DNA of 64,000 nucleotides from Parabacteroides distasonis (GCA_021531775.1 JAFBIU010000010.1:41284-105283), one strand, 5' to 3'; counted from the first letter of the stretch, positions 48,824-58,094 are shown. Program-made: numbers and translations. The notes: generated by a model from the letters alone, not told the origin.

Positions 48824-49630
48824 TTAGACCAAAGAATAAAGAAAAGATAAAACATTTTGTTTGATGCCGGGCTTTTTTTTCACGTTCTGAACGCTCAGCA
48901 CATAAAACGAAAAGTTGTCGCGTGTTTTTCCCTGGCAAGCCTCCAGCAATGCATCTTTGATGGCACCCGCATTTTCGCCCTCTTGGAAGATGTGAGCCAG
49001 CTCTTCTTCCGTCAGTTTCTCCAGCACACCGTCGGTACAGAGCAAGAAGCGGTCGCCCGGTTCCACGTCGCGCAAGAGCGTAACATCGATATCGACCGGA
49101 CAGGATCCAGCCTGTATCGCCCGCAGAATCACGTGCCGTTGCGGATGACGAACAGCCTCCTCCGGCGTGATCTTGCCCAATTGCAACAGGGAGTTGACCA
49201 AGGTGTGGTCAGTCGTACGGTAAAGCAATTTCCCCTTCCGGAACTGGTAAATGCGACTGTCGCCGATGTGTCCCACCGTGATTCCCTCCCGGCCGACATA
49301 GAGCAGCGTGACCGTCGTAGCCATGCCGGCAGCCTCGGGATGCGCCTGCACGTAGGAGTCAAAACGCGATTCCGTATATTGAATGGATTTCTGCACAAAG
49401 GCAGGTGTTGGATCTGCAGTTTCCAAAAAAGTATCAAAATAGGTAGGGATCGATTCGCAGGCTAAAGCACTGGCAATCTCCCCTTTATTGGCACCACCCA
49501 CACCATCACACACCAAAAAGAGCCGTTGGTTCTGATCGACCGACTCGGGCAAGGGATACACAGCATCTTCGTTGTTGAGCCGTCCTCCCTGTTCGCTTAC
49601 TGCGCAAGGTTTACCAATCGTTATATCCAT
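48824..49630 (-). CDS. PP2C-type Ser/Thr protein phosphatase
   Basis: 268 residues covering the whole PPM fold. Metal and catalytic motifs: GGRLNNEDAVY, LVCDGVGGANKGE, AGMATTVTLL, VGHIGDSRIYQ, RTTDHTLVNSLL, LLCTDGVLEKL, RDNFSFYVL. Cytosolic. It should reverse phosphorylation by the kinase encoded 41 bases downstream. Confidence 0.94.
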   Translation of the reverse strand: MDITIGKPCAVSEQGGRLNNEDAVYPLPESVDQNQRLFLVCDGVGGANKGEIASALACESIPTYFDTFLETADPTPAFVQKSIQYTESRFDSYVQAHPEAAGMATTVTLLYVGREGITVGHIGDSRIYQFRKGKLLYRTTDHTLVNSLLQLGKITPEEAVRHPQRHVILRAIQAGSCPVDIDVTLLRDVEPGDRFLLCTDGVLEKLTEEELAHIFQEGENAGAIKDALLEACQGKTRDNFSFYVLSVQNVKKKPGIKQNVLSFLYSLV

Positions 49631-49640
49631 AGCTTTTCAT

Positions 49641-50156
49641 TTATTCGTTAAAACGGAGAACCGTGTGTCCGATGATGATTTCATCCTGATCATTCAGGAC
49701 AACAACCTCTCCCGATTCTAAGTAATTGCCATTATATAACGTATGATTGCGACTATTATTGTCAGAAAGCAAATGTTTGTAACCGCCCTGCTCCGATTTC
49801 TTCACCTCGATACGGATGTGCGCGCGGCTCATGGATCGGTCGGCCGTCTCGATGCAGATCGTGGCACTCGAGGAATGGGACTTCCGCCCCACCACGAAAA
49901 CACCTTCACTCAAGGGGAATGTCTGCTGCGGTGTGTCAGCATCCGGCAAAACAGTCAGGCTACCCGTTTTCGTGCGCACAGGACGCACCAAGACCGTTTC
50001 ATCGTCAGCTGCGGCAGAGGAAGCCGGCGCAGTCAGGAGAGAAACGGGGATAGACTGGCGGCATTTCGGGCATTTGAACGAAGAGAGGCCGAGGGGAATT
50101 TTCCCCTCGTCAACCTTCAAACCGACGTGGCAATGTGGACACTTAACTGAAATCAT
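49641..50156 (-). CDS. Zinc-ribbon plus FHA domain protein
   Basis: 171 residues. N-terminal MJ0042-type zinc ribbon (CPHCHVGLKVDEG...CPKC; Cys 5, 8, 31, 34), a linker, then an FHA domain (about 75-171; VVGRKSHSSSATICI, MSRAHIRIE, NNSRNHTLYNG, EIIIGHTVLRF) that binds phosphothreonine peptides. A Thr-rich linker (DDETVLVRPVRTKTG) could be the kinase target: the kinase's own linker has similar DEETLLV and DEETIV words. Eleven bases before the phosphatase gene. Confidence 0.85.
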   Translation of the reverse strand: MISVKCPHCHVGLKVDEGKIPLGLSSFKCPKCRQSIPVSLLTAPASSAAADDETVLVRPVRTKTGSLTVLPDADTPQQTFPLSEGVFVVGRKSHSSSATICIETADRSMSRAHIRIEVKKSEQGGYKHLLSDNNSRNHTLYNGNYLESGEVVVLNDQDEIIIGHTVLRFNE

Positions 50157-50392
50157 ACAATGAATGAAATATCAGATCCTTCAATATCAATATCCAACGT
50201 CTGCACATCCATCATATCCACATCAGACGACAGCAAGCTATCATCATCAATGGTAATGAAATCTGCCGCATCATCGTCAATGGTAACGGCTCCGAGCAGA
50301 TCCACATCATCATCCACATCGACCACGACAGCGTCCGACATCAGCGTGTCATCGCTGTCAAGCGTCACAAATGTATAATCCTCTGCTTGCAT
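50153..50392 (-). CDS. Asp-rich acidic small protein, unknown
   Basis: 79 residues from the ATG at 50392 (a GTG at 50422 would add 10). About a third of residues are Asp, in repeats such as VDDDVDLLGAVTIDDDAADF and ITIDDDSLL, alternating hydrophobic pairs with acidic runs; no basic residues follow the first few. No family recognised. It overlaps the FHA gene by four bases (ATGA), so it belongs to the signalling operon; it could be a DNA-mimic, calcium-binding or phosphorylation substrate protein. Confidence 0.7.
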   Translation of the reverse strand: MQAEDYTFVTLDSDDTLMSDAVVVDVDDDVDLLGAVTIDDDAADFITIDDDSLLSSDVDMMDVQTLDIDIEGSDISFIV

Positions 50393-50424
50393 AACTACTT
50401 TTGATTCAGTTAAACTTTCCACGA

Positions 50425-50432
50425 CAAAAGTA
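50425..50432 (-). promoter_or_regulatory. -7 box (TACTTTTG) before the Asp-rich gene
   Basis: Exact TAnnTTTG on the minus strand 32 bases before the ATG at 50392; it is the same box as the one before the LytTR gene. Confidence 0.45.
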
Positions 50433-50528
50433 CAAAAAGCATTTTACTCACTACCATCGAAATGGTTCGGCTAATCCAAGGGGTTATGTTTCTGTACAAA
50501 ACAGCCTTGTTTCGGGGATAAACCAATT

Positions 50529-51176
50529 TCACTCTGAAACCCATTTCGCCTTGCAGGCCGGACACTGCTTGCGGTTGCGCAATGATTCCCAGGGCACTTC
50601 GCCCAAGAAGGTGCCGCACTTCGGACAGACATAATCGATCTTGAACTGATTCGCCAACGCCTGCAGTTGGGCTGGTGTACGTGCAGACTGTTTGGCCCCC
50701 AGGTAAATACCGATCATCGGTGCACAAACCGTAATGAGCAGGCTGACGCTGAACCAGGTCATGCTACCCTTGCCTAAGAAACCGACAATCACACCCACAA
50801 TACCGGGGATGGCAAAGGGCAGGCTCTGCAACAGACGGGTCTTGAACTGGTTGGCCGACTGGGTTTTCACCTTCGCATCCACATAGTCATCATAAACCCG
50901 CTTCAGCAACTCGAATTCCGCCGAATAATCATTGTTGTATTTCAGGATTTCAGACACAAGCCACTCCGAGGCATCGCCCAGCCGCACACGGTCGGTCGGC
51001 ACCACATACTTACGCAGCACCTGCGCATCGTTGACAAACGTGCCATTCGTGGAACCCAAATCCTCCAACAGCAGCCTTCCCTCTTGATCCCGCGTCAAAC
51101 GGGCATGATGCCGACTCACATGCGGATGATCGGCTACCACCTCATTATCTGTTGCTTTTCCTAATCTGATAATCAT
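50529..51176 (-). CDS. FHA domain, two-TM, zinc-ribbon membrane protein
   Basis: 215 residues. N-terminal FHA (1-85; RLGKATDNEVVADHPHVSRHH, LEDLGSTNGTFVND), a helical region, two transmembrane helices (about 119-135 and 140-162) and a C-terminal zinc ribbon (CPKCGTF...CPACKAKW). It would place a phosphothreonine-binding module at the inner membrane. Twenty-five bases after the LytTR gene. Confidence 0.88.
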   Translation of the reverse strand: MIIRLGKATDNEVVADHPHVSRHHARLTRDQEGRLLLEDLGSTNGTFVNDAQVLRKYVVPTDRVRLGDASEWLVSEILKYNNDYSAEFELLKRVYDDYVDAKVKTQSANQFKTRLLQSLPFAIPGIVGVIVGFLGKGSMTWFSVSLLITVCAPMIGIYLGAKQSARTPAQLQALANQFKIDYVCPKCGTFLGEVPWESLRNRKQCPACKAKWVSE

Positions 51177-51201
51177 GGCTATTCCATTTCTTGCTGATCG
51201 C

Positions 51202-51594
51202 CTACACCTTCGGATCTTCCGCGCCAGACTGGGCCGACATCTCCTTCTCCAAAGTCTCCTTCAGATTCTTCAACGGATCCTTGGAAATATCCAACTCCTT
51301 CGCCTTGCCGTCCTGCAACAGCAACAACAACTTATGCTTGGGTAGATTAATCTGTAGAATATTATTCTTATTGACGATATGACTTTTTCCAACACGCATC
51401 AGAATCGACTTGCAACCGGCCACCTGTGTCTCCAGAATCTCCTCGATTTTCCCGATATTGATGGCAAAGGTAAACTGAATCCCATTGGAGAGCATCAATT
51501 TAGTGTAGTTCCGATCTGCTTCAAAATAAAGAATTTGACCTATTTTGATGCGGAGCAATTCATCACGTGTTTTAATTATTAAATAGCGTTCCAT
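51202..51594 (-). CDS. Stand-alone LytTR DNA-binding protein
   Basis: 130 residues, essentially a LytTR domain (about 8-105; LLRIKIGQILYFEADRNYTK, RVGKSHIVNKNNI) without a receiver domain, plus an acidic tail. LytTR proteins bind direct-repeat DNA sites. First gene of the FHA/PP2C/kinase locus and thus its likely regulator or output factor. Confidence 0.88.
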   Translation of the reverse strand: MERYLIIKTRDELLRIKIGQILYFEADRNYTKLMLSNGIQFTFAINIGKIEEILETQVAGCKSILMRVGKSHIVNKNNILQINLPKHKLLLLLQDGKAKELDISKDPLKNLKETLEKEMSAQSGAEDPKV

Positions 51595-51633
51595 ACAACT
51601 CGTTTTAGATGTCTTTTCTTCCGTTTTGAATTA

Positions 51634-51641
51634 CAAAAGTA
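51634..51641 (-). promoter_or_regulatory. -7 box (TACTTTTG) of the LytTR-FHA-kinase locus
   Basis: Exact TAnnTTTG, 39 bases before the LytTR ATG on the minus strand; -33 weak. Confidence 0.5.
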
Positions 51642-51699
51642 ACCATTTTCCGCCATTCAGCCACTTTTCCGGCAAAAAAAGTGGTGAAAAAAATGTGGC

Positions 51700-54600
51700 T
51701 TACTCCGGTTGGGAGGCCGGAATCGAATCGCCTCGTACGGTCGGCAACAGCAGACGGCGACGGCGGAAGAGCTCCGACAAATGGTTGAACTCCTTCTGGA
51801 ACTTGATGCCGACGCCCTGCGTGGTCATCGACTGTTTCATGTACTGATAGAGATTATTGTCGTTCGAATGGTTGTAAGCCTTCAGACTGATTTCGCCGCT
51901 GCGCGTCAGCTTGTATTCCAGATCAAACTCACCCACAAACACATTCTTCTGGTTCGTGTAGATGCTGTTGCGATAACCGAAATTACCATTGATCAGCAAC
52001 CGGTTGTCAAACAGCTGGCTGCTCAGCAACATCTCCATCTCCGTCTGGTTGCTCATCTCGTTGCGGTCCGCCCGGATGTTGGCCCCGATCTGTACCTTGT
52101 CCGTCAACGACCCCAACAGGCTCGAGAGCTGTTGCGAAATGGCCGACGAAGCCACCGCATTCCATTCGTTGCCCCGATAGCCATCCGTATAGTTAGGTGT
52201 ATAGAACTTATTCAGCACCAGCAGGTAAACGATCTGACGACTCATCATATCTTCCGTATCAACGAGACTCTTCACCTGCCGTTCCAGCTCCTCATTGGAG
52301 TTGGGCAGCTCCATGTCGAACGTGATGGTGGGGCTACGCAACAGACCGTCCAGCTGCAAGACACAATTGACCGGCACATTCTGCCGAGGACTCTCCAACG
52401 CCACGCTCCGGTCCAGATCAGACAGGTTGGCCGTCAGACTGTAAATGGCATCGATGTTCATGTCCGCATTAAAGGGGTCGCCGTTGAAACGGATCGTACT
52501 GCCGTCGCGGATCTTGAAGTCTTTCCGGATCACCTGCTGCAGGCTGAAATTATACTTTCCTTCGATGATGCCGACCGTTCCATACATACGCAAATCGGTC
52601 TTCGTACCATACTGCACCTGCAGGTTGCCATTGGCTGTTCCCTTGATACGGTCGCCCGCCACCGGATCCATAATCAGCTCTATCTGAGCATCCGGCGTAA
52701 TGTCCAACAGGAAGTTCATCCGCATCTCCGCCCCCTCGGAAACAGCCGGAGCTGGAACAGGCACAGCCCCCTCGCCCGTCTGTGTCTCTGCCTCTTTCAC
52801 CTGTTTCTTCTTGTCAACGAAGGTAATGAAATTATACTCCTCCGCCGAGTTGTTGTTCAGGAAATCCAGATAGACATTGGTGTTGGGAGCACTCTGCATA
52901 TTGATGTCGAAATGGATCATCTGCTCATTGCCCCGGACACGGGCCGTGCCACTGCCGAAGACCGTTCCAAAGATCAGCGGGTTCTGCTTCTGCGGCACGT
53001 CATAGACCAGCACCTGATCCGTCGCCACATGCACATCAAAATCGTAGTCGCGGAAATGCTTGTGGTTGAACCGCAAATCCACCTGGCCCGTGTTGCCGAA
53101 CTTGTCCTTCAACTCCACCTGGCGCACCTGCACCGAGGTCGAATCCATGTGGACCGAATCGGAGAAGGTATAATAGGTATTGGTAAACTCGACACCCAAG
53201 CCGCCATCTTTCACATACGCATCGCCCGCCACGTTCAGATCCTTGAAGGGTCCGTAGAGACTCACCTGTCCCGTGCCGCGTCCCTTCAGATTCTTGATCA
53301 CCTTCTCCACGAAGGGATTGATGAAGGCCACATCCACCTCCTTCGCATCAAAATGCAACGACAGACCCGCCTGCGGCCCCACCGGATAAATGTAGCCGTT
53401 CACATCCGACCAGGTACTGTCGTTTTGATAAATGCTGCCCAGCATCAGGATACCCTGCTCTTCGTTGTCCCATTCGCTGAAGAGGCTCAGCCGTCCCAAA
53501 TTGACCCGGTTGAAGGAGAAGTCCTGCACCTCCAGATCCGTGTTCATGATCCGGCTGTTGTAGAGATCGACCAGGTTGAACTTGCCCGTCGCCTTGCCGG
53601 CAAACTGCAGCACCGGATTACCGATGATGTCAAAGATATAGGCCAACTCGATCTGGTTCAGGTCGAGAAACAACGTGTCGGAGGGATCGGGCGAGACCGT
53701 TCCCCGAATGTAGGCATATTGCTGGTCGTGAGCCACACGGAAATTCTGAATCGCCACCTGCCCCTGCTGCACATCGATCGTTGCCGGCGACACCCTCCAC
53801 ACAGAATCGTTGAACACCAACTCACTGGGCTGCAGATCGACATGCGTGTGCAGGAACCGTTTGCCCGCCTCGTCCTCCTCGGCCTGGAACTGAGCCTTCG
53901 CCATCAAGTCCGCCTTGAAGAGCCGCTCCTTGTTGTTGGCCCAGCTGACGAAGGTCTGCAACACATCCTCCTTCGCCTCCGCTTTGAGGTTGAGGTAATT
54001 GCGTCGGCCCAACAGGTTGTAATTGATGGCACGCACCTCCAGGTTCACCTGATCGGCCGGATTGCCACACGACAGATAGCCCGACTCGAAGAGCGATTTC
54101 CCCACCTGGAATTTCGGCAGCCACGCTTCGAAACGGAACTTGTCCAACCGGTTGTCATACTGGCCCGTAATGCGTCCGGTCGAAACCATCGTGAAGGGCA
54201 GCCGGAAGGCACGCGAAAAGGCCTCTGTATTCTCGACCGTCAGCAGCAACTGGAAATTGTTCTCCTCGATCGGCTGCTTGGGCGCAAAACGGATCAGAGC
54301 CGGCACATACTGCTGCATCGTTTGGATCAGGCTGGGCACCAAGGTCCGGAAGGAATAGGCCCCCTCGATCCGGCCGTTCACCAAATCCGACTCGATCGTC
54401 AGCCGGCGCTCCTCCGAGTGGCCCAACGCATTCAGTTCCAAAGCCTCCAAATGGCACGTGTCCGTAGCCGTCGTGAACTTGAACCGGTCGAGACAGATGC
54501 GTCCCTCGATATTGTCGATCGAGTTTCCCCTGAAATTGGCATCCAGGGCAAAGGAGAGATCCGGCTCCTGATATTTCTTAGAGAGATGCAACGAATCCAG

Positions 54601-56160
54601 CCGGCAACGGTTCAGCTCCGCGGCAAAGTCGAATTGCGACTGGGCACCGAGATGCTGGAAGAATCCCGTGGCGGAGAGGCTGATGTTGGGATCATCAATC
54701 GAGACGTCGCCCGAGAAGGAATGGGGCGTCAGCAACCCGTCGAAACGCACCTCTTCATATTTATAACCCTTGAAATCAAACTCATGCACATGGGCGGTCA
54801 CTTCGCCCGTAAAGGAACCCCTTTGGGCCAACCTCGCATCCACCTCCAGATCGAGACGCACCTGTCCGTACGGATTGCCAGCCGGGAAGAGTTCATGCAG
54901 CTGCAAGGCACTGGTTTTCAATTGTCCCTTGATAAGCGAAACCACCCCACCTGCCTGCTGCTGTTTGTCCAACTGCACCTCCGCCTCCAGCGAGCCTACG
55001 GCCGACCCCAACTTGCCCGACGCCACTAACTGGTCGAAGGCTCCCGAAATCTCGCCCGTAAAACTCAGCGTGCCCAACCGCCGGAGCGGGGCCGGCAGCT
55101 GCACCGGCTTCTCCCCGAAGTTGGACAACAGGTCAGTCAGACCGTCGTTGGTCACATACATTTTATTCACCTTCCCCATCACGTAGCCCTCTTTCGGCTG
55201 CAACACGTTGCGCAGGTTCATCTCGCCCACGAAGAGCATCTTGTCGCTGTATTTCAGAGCCAAGTGATGCAGGGCAATGTCATTCACACGGCCCGACGCA
55301 TCCGCCGAGAGATCCAGTGTGTCGGAAAAATTGCGGAAGGCAGGAACCAGCGGAGCCACATCCTTCAGGCAGATGCGCGAAGGGGCAATTTCCAGCAGCA
55401 GTTGCGACGAGTCGCGCACCGACTTGAGGTTGTCGAAGGCGATCGGAGCCACCTGTGCCTCGGGAATCCGCACCGTCGTGGCAGGCAGCTTCACCTCCAC
55501 CTGATGCAGGCAGACACTGTCCGGATTACCCACCACCTGCAGCGCCAGACGCTCCAGCTGCAACCCCGACTGCTCCGTGAAACTCATCTTCTTGATGGAG
55601 GCGTCGATGCTGTCTTTCCGCAAGGCTCCCAACGAGATCGTGGCACTCAAATCCTGAATGCTGAGATGTTTGGGGTTGAACCGGCCCGGTGTTTCCGGCG
55701 CATTGCCAATGTCGAAGCGGAACGCCCCTTTACGGAGTAAGATACTATTGATTTGCAGATCAATGTTTGGATTCTTGCGCGTGGTGTCCTTTTTGGAAAA
55801 CGCATCAATCAGGAATTGCAGGTTCAATGGATCCTGCGGCGTACGCTTACTCAGATTGAACTGAAAACTGAAGAGCCGCACGTTCGTGATGACCAATTTC
55901 CGCTCCAACAGCGGCCACCATTCGAAGCCGGCCGAGAGCCGGTTCGCCTGAAACAGGATGCGTCCCTCCTCATCCTCCAGATACAAATCCTTCAGGAGCA
56001 CGTGGTTAAGCCATTCGACATCGATGTGGCCGACACGGACGGGAACACCTAAGTACCGAGACAGCTCGCTCGTAGCCACCTCCGAAGCACGCTGCTGCAC
56101 GTAAGGGATGCGCAACAACACAGCCGGCAGGGCATAACCGATCCAGAAGATGGTAAACAA
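51700..56160 (-). CDS. tamB: TamB/DUF490 translocation and assembly protein
   Basis: 1486 residues: N-terminal membrane anchor (FTIFWIGYALPAVLLRIPYVQ), long AsmA/TamB-like beta-helical body of repeated short strands, and a C-terminal DUF490 domain (about 1080-1470; KFNLVDLYNSRIMNTDLEVQ earlier, RNVPVNCVLQLDG-type segments near the end). TamB proteins bridge inner and outer membranes and move phospholipids or help barrel assembly. No ATG or GTG is available at the 5' end: a TAG lies 13 codons before a TTG at 56160, so the start is TTG or non-standard. Divergent from tsaD. Confidence 0.9.
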   Translation of the reverse strand: MFTIFWIGYALPAVLLRIPYVQQRASEVATSELSRYLGVPVRVGHIDVEWLNHVLLKDLYLEDEEGRILFQANRLSAGFEWWPLLERKLVITNVRLFSFQFNLSKRTPQDPLNLQFLIDAFSKKDTTRKNPNIDLQINSILLRKGAFRFDIGNAPETPGRFNPKHLSIQDLSATISLGALRKDSIDASIKKMSFTEQSGLQLERLALQVVGNPDSVCLHQVEVKLPATTVRIPEAQVAPIAFDNLKSVRDSSQLLLEIAPSRICLKDVAPLVPAFRNFSDTLDLSADASGRVNDIALHHLALKYSDKMLFVGEMNLRNVLQPKEGYVMGKVNKMYVTNDGLTDLLSNFGEKPVQLPAPLRRLGTLSFTGEISGAFDQLVASGKLGSAVGSLEAEVQLDKQQQAGGVVSLIKGQLKTSALQLHELFPAGNPYGQVRLDLEVDARLAQRGSFTGEVTAHVHEFDFKGYKYEEVRFDGLLTPHSFSGDVSIDDPNISLSATGFFQHLGAQSQFDFAAELNRCRLDSLHLSKKYQEPDLSFALDANFRGNSIDNIEGRICLDRFKFTTATDTCHLEALELNALGHSEERRLTIESDLVNGRIEGAYSFRTLVPSLIQTMQQYVPALIRFAPKQPIEENNFQLLLTVENTEAFSRAFRLPFTMVSTGRITGQYDNRLDKFRFEAWLPKFQVGKSLFESGYLSCGNPADQVNLEVRAINYNLLGRRNYLNLKAEAKEDVLQTFVSWANNKERLFKADLMAKAQFQAEEDEAGKRFLHTHVDLQPSELVFNDSVWRVSPATIDVQQGQVAIQNFRVAHDQQYAYIRGTVSPDPSDTLFLDLNQIELAYIFDIIGNPVLQFAGKATGKFNLVDLYNSRIMNTDLEVQDFSFNRVNLGRLSLFSEWDNEEQGILMLGSIYQNDSTWSDVNGYIYPVGPQAGLSLHFDAKEVDVAFINPFVEKVIKNLKGRGTGQVSLYGPFKDLNVAGDAYVKDGGLGVEFTNTYYTFSDSVHMDSTSVQVRQVELKDKFGNTGQVDLRFNHKHFRDYDFDVHVATDQVLVYDVPQKQNPLIFGTVFGSGTARVRGNEQMIHFDINMQSAPNTNVYLDFLNNNSAEEYNFITFVDKKKQVKEAETQTGEGAVPVPAPAVSEGAEMRMNFLLDITPDAQIELIMDPVAGDRIKGTANGNLQVQYGTKTDLRMYGTVGIIEGKYNFSLQQVIRKDFKIRDGSTIRFNGDPFNADMNIDAIYSLTANLSDLDRSVALESPRQNVPVNCVLQLDGLLRSPTITFDMELPNSNEELERQVKSLVDTEDMMSRQIVYLLVLNKFYTPNYTDGYRGNEWNAVASSAISQQLSSLLGSLTDKVQIGANIRADRNEMSNQTEMEMLLSSQLFDNRLLINGNFGYRNSIYTNQKNVFVGEFDLEYKLTRSGEISLKAYNHSNDNNLYQYMKQSMTTQGVGIKFQKEFNHLSELFRRRRLLLPTVRGDSIPASQPE

Positions 56161-56284
56161 CGTAACGAATATGTATTTAAGTGCTCTGATAACGCTTCTC
56201 TATTTAAATTTTATCGGCAAAAGTAAAACATTATCGCAAGAGATTTCGTTATTTTGCAGAAAAAAAAGAACAAGATCCATAAAT

Positions 56285-57313
56285 ATGAGCGTAACTATCT
56301 TAGGTATAGAATCGTCATGCGACGATACGTCGGCAGCTGTCATCCGCGATGGGGTGATGCTTTCCAACGTGATAGCCAGTCAGGCCGTCCATGAAGCATA
56401 CGGAGGCGTAGTGCCCGAACTGGCTTCGCGGGCCCATCAGCAGAACATTGTGCCGGTTGTCTCCGAAGCCATCAAACGGGCCGGCATCGACAAATCCGAA
56501 CTGAGTGCCGTAGCCTTCACCCGCGGACCAGGTCTGTTGGGGTCGCTGCTCGTCGGCACCTCGTTTGCCAAAGGGCTGGCCGCCTCCCTGCAGATTCCGA
56601 TGATCGAGGTCAACCACTTGCAGGCGCACGTCTTGGCGCACTTCATCAAGGAGCATCCGGAGGACAACCATCAGCCCTCCTTCCCCTTCCTCTGTCTGTT
56701 GGTATCGGGCGGCAACTCGCAGATCATCCGCGTCAATGCCTACAACGACATGGAGGTGATCGGGCAGACCATCGATGATGCGGCAGGCGAAGCCTTCGAC
56801 AAATGTGCCAAAGTGATGGGGTTAGGCTATCCGGGCGGACCGATCGTGAACCGCTTGGCGAACGAGGGCAATCCCAAGGCCTTCGCCTTCAGCAAGCCCC
56901 ACATCCCCAACTACGACTATAGCTTCAGTGGACTGAAGACCTCCTTCCTCTACACCCTGCGCGACCGGCTGAAGGAGGATCCGGATTTCATCGAGAAGAA
57001 TAAGGCGGACCTTTGCGCTTCGCTGCAGGCGACAGTGGTCGATATATTAATGAATAAGTTGCGGAAGGCAGCCAAAGACCTGAAGATCTCGGAGGTGGCC
57101 GTGGCCGGTGGTGTGTCGGCCAATTCCGGCTTGCGCGATGCCTTTGTCGAGCATGGCAAACGCTTCGGCTGGAAGGTGCACATTCCGAAATTCTCCTTCA
57201 CGACCGACAATGCCGCGATGGTGGCGATTACAGGATATTACAAATTTCAGGACAAGGTGTTCTGCCCGATGGAGGCAGCTCCCTTTGCCCGCATGGAGGC
57301 GAAGTTAGGATGA
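56285..57313 (+). CDS. tsaD: tRNA threonylcarbamoyladenosine biosynthesis protein
   Basis: Catalyses transfer of the threonylcarbamoyl group to A37 of ANN-decoding tRNAs with TsaB/TsaE. 342 residues from the ATG at 56285. ASKHA-fold motifs: ILGIESSCDDTSAAV, iron-binding NHLQAHVLAH, LLVSGGNSQI, and VAGGVSANSGLR. An in-frame extension upstream overlaps the divergent tamB start and is not TsaD-like. Overlaps pncC by four bases. Confidence 0.96.
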   Translation: MSVTILGIESSCDDTSAAVIRDGVMLSNVIASQAVHEAYGGVVPELASRAHQQNIVPVVSEAIKRAGIDKSELSAVAFTRGPGLLGSLLVGTSFAKGLAASLQIPMIEVNHLQAHVLAHFIKEHPEDNHQPSFPFLCLLVSGGNSQIIRVNAYNDMEVIGQTIDDAAGEAFDKCAKVMGLGYPGGPIVNRLANEGNPKAFAFSKPHIPNYDYSFSGLKTSFLYTLRDRLKEDPDFIEKNKADLCASLQATVVDILMNKLRKAAKDLKISEVAVAGGVSANSGLRDAFVEHGKRFGWKVHIPKFSFTTDNAAMVAITGYYKFQDKVFCPMEAAPFARMEAKLG

Positions 57314-57777
57314 AGAAAATAGAAGAAGAGATAGGCCGGCTCCTGCTTGCGCGTGGAGCACGCATGGGCACGGCCGAGAGTTGTACGGGCGGACGGATTG
57401 CCAGCCGAATCACTTCGGTTCCAGGCAGTTCCGCCTATTTTGCCGGAGGCGTGGTCTCCTATTGCAATGAGGTGAAGAAACAGGTATTGGGTGTACGGGG
57501 CGAAGACCTGGAGCAGTTTGGTGCGGTCAGTGAGCCGGTGGTTCGTCAGATGGCAGAGGGAGCCATCCGGGTGTTGCAGTGCGATTGTGCCGTTGCCACC
57601 TCCGGTGTGGCAGGTCCGGGTGGCGGCTCGCCGGAGAAGCCGGTCGGCACGGTCTGGATAGCCGCCTCGGTGCAGGGGCAGACCACCGCTCAATGTCTCC
57701 ACCTCTCCGGCGATCGGGCCAGCATCATCGAGCAGTCCGCCACCGCCGTCTTGGAGCTGTTGTCTCAAATGTTGTAA
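57310..57777 (+). CDS. pncC: Nicotinamide-nucleotide amidohydrolase (CinA C-terminal)
   Basis: 155 residues, the stand-alone CinA C-terminal domain: TAESCTGGRIASRITSVPGS, SGVAGPGGGSPEKPVGTVW. Deamidates NMN to nicotinate mononucleotide in NAD recycling. ATGA overlap with tsaD shows translational coupling. Followed by palindrome copy 3, a plausible terminator. Confidence 0.92.
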   Translation: MKKIEEEIGRLLLARGARMGTAESCTGGRIASRITSVPGSSAYFAGGVVSYCNEVKKQVLGVRGEDLEQFGAVSEPVVRQMAEGAIRVLQCDCAVATSGVAGPGGGSPEKPVGTVWIAASVQGQTTAQCLHLSGDRASIIEQSATAVLELLSQML

Positions 57778-57800
57778 ATCAAAAAGCCATGATCCTGCCA

Positions 57801-57829
57801 AAAGGGTACTCACAATGTGAGTACCCTTT
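57801..57829. repeat. 29-base palindrome, copy 3 (13-bp perfect arms)
   Basis: AAAGGGTACTCAC, AAT, GTGAGTACCCTTT: the most perfect of the four copies. It lies 24 bases after pncC and could terminate it, although only TTTC follows on the plus strand. Confidence 0.88.
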
Positions 57830-58020
57830 CAAGGCTGTTACGGTCCCTCTAAGGGAACCGGACCTCTCAACGGTCAGGAGAAGGGGGCGTCTCCGAACCT
57901 CCACCGCCGGACGACTCGGCCTGGGAGGTAGTCGTCAGGGTATAGTCGCGATCGACCGTGTGGCTGCGCCGTAAACCTTCATTACGACACACCCTCTTGG
58001 GCAAAAACAGACAGGATTTC

Positions 58021-58094
58021 TTTTACTGAAACAGTGAAACGATGAAACGGACTGATGGACTCAGCAACAATCAACCAAGTATCATAAAATAGGT
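58021..58094 (+). repeat. 74-base direct repeat, left copy
   Basis: Matches 60421-60494 at 72 of 74 positions; the two copies begin exactly 2400 bases apart and flank the AAA-ATPase gene. It begins TTTTACTGAAAC and ends ATAAAATAGGT. Confidence 0.95.

Noticed and set aside
51709..55029. Very long plus-strand open frame (about 1100 codons) opposite tamB
   Set aside because: It is antisense to tamB, His/Arg/Gln-rich with no domain character; long antisense frames are common opposite GC-rich genes with biased third positions.
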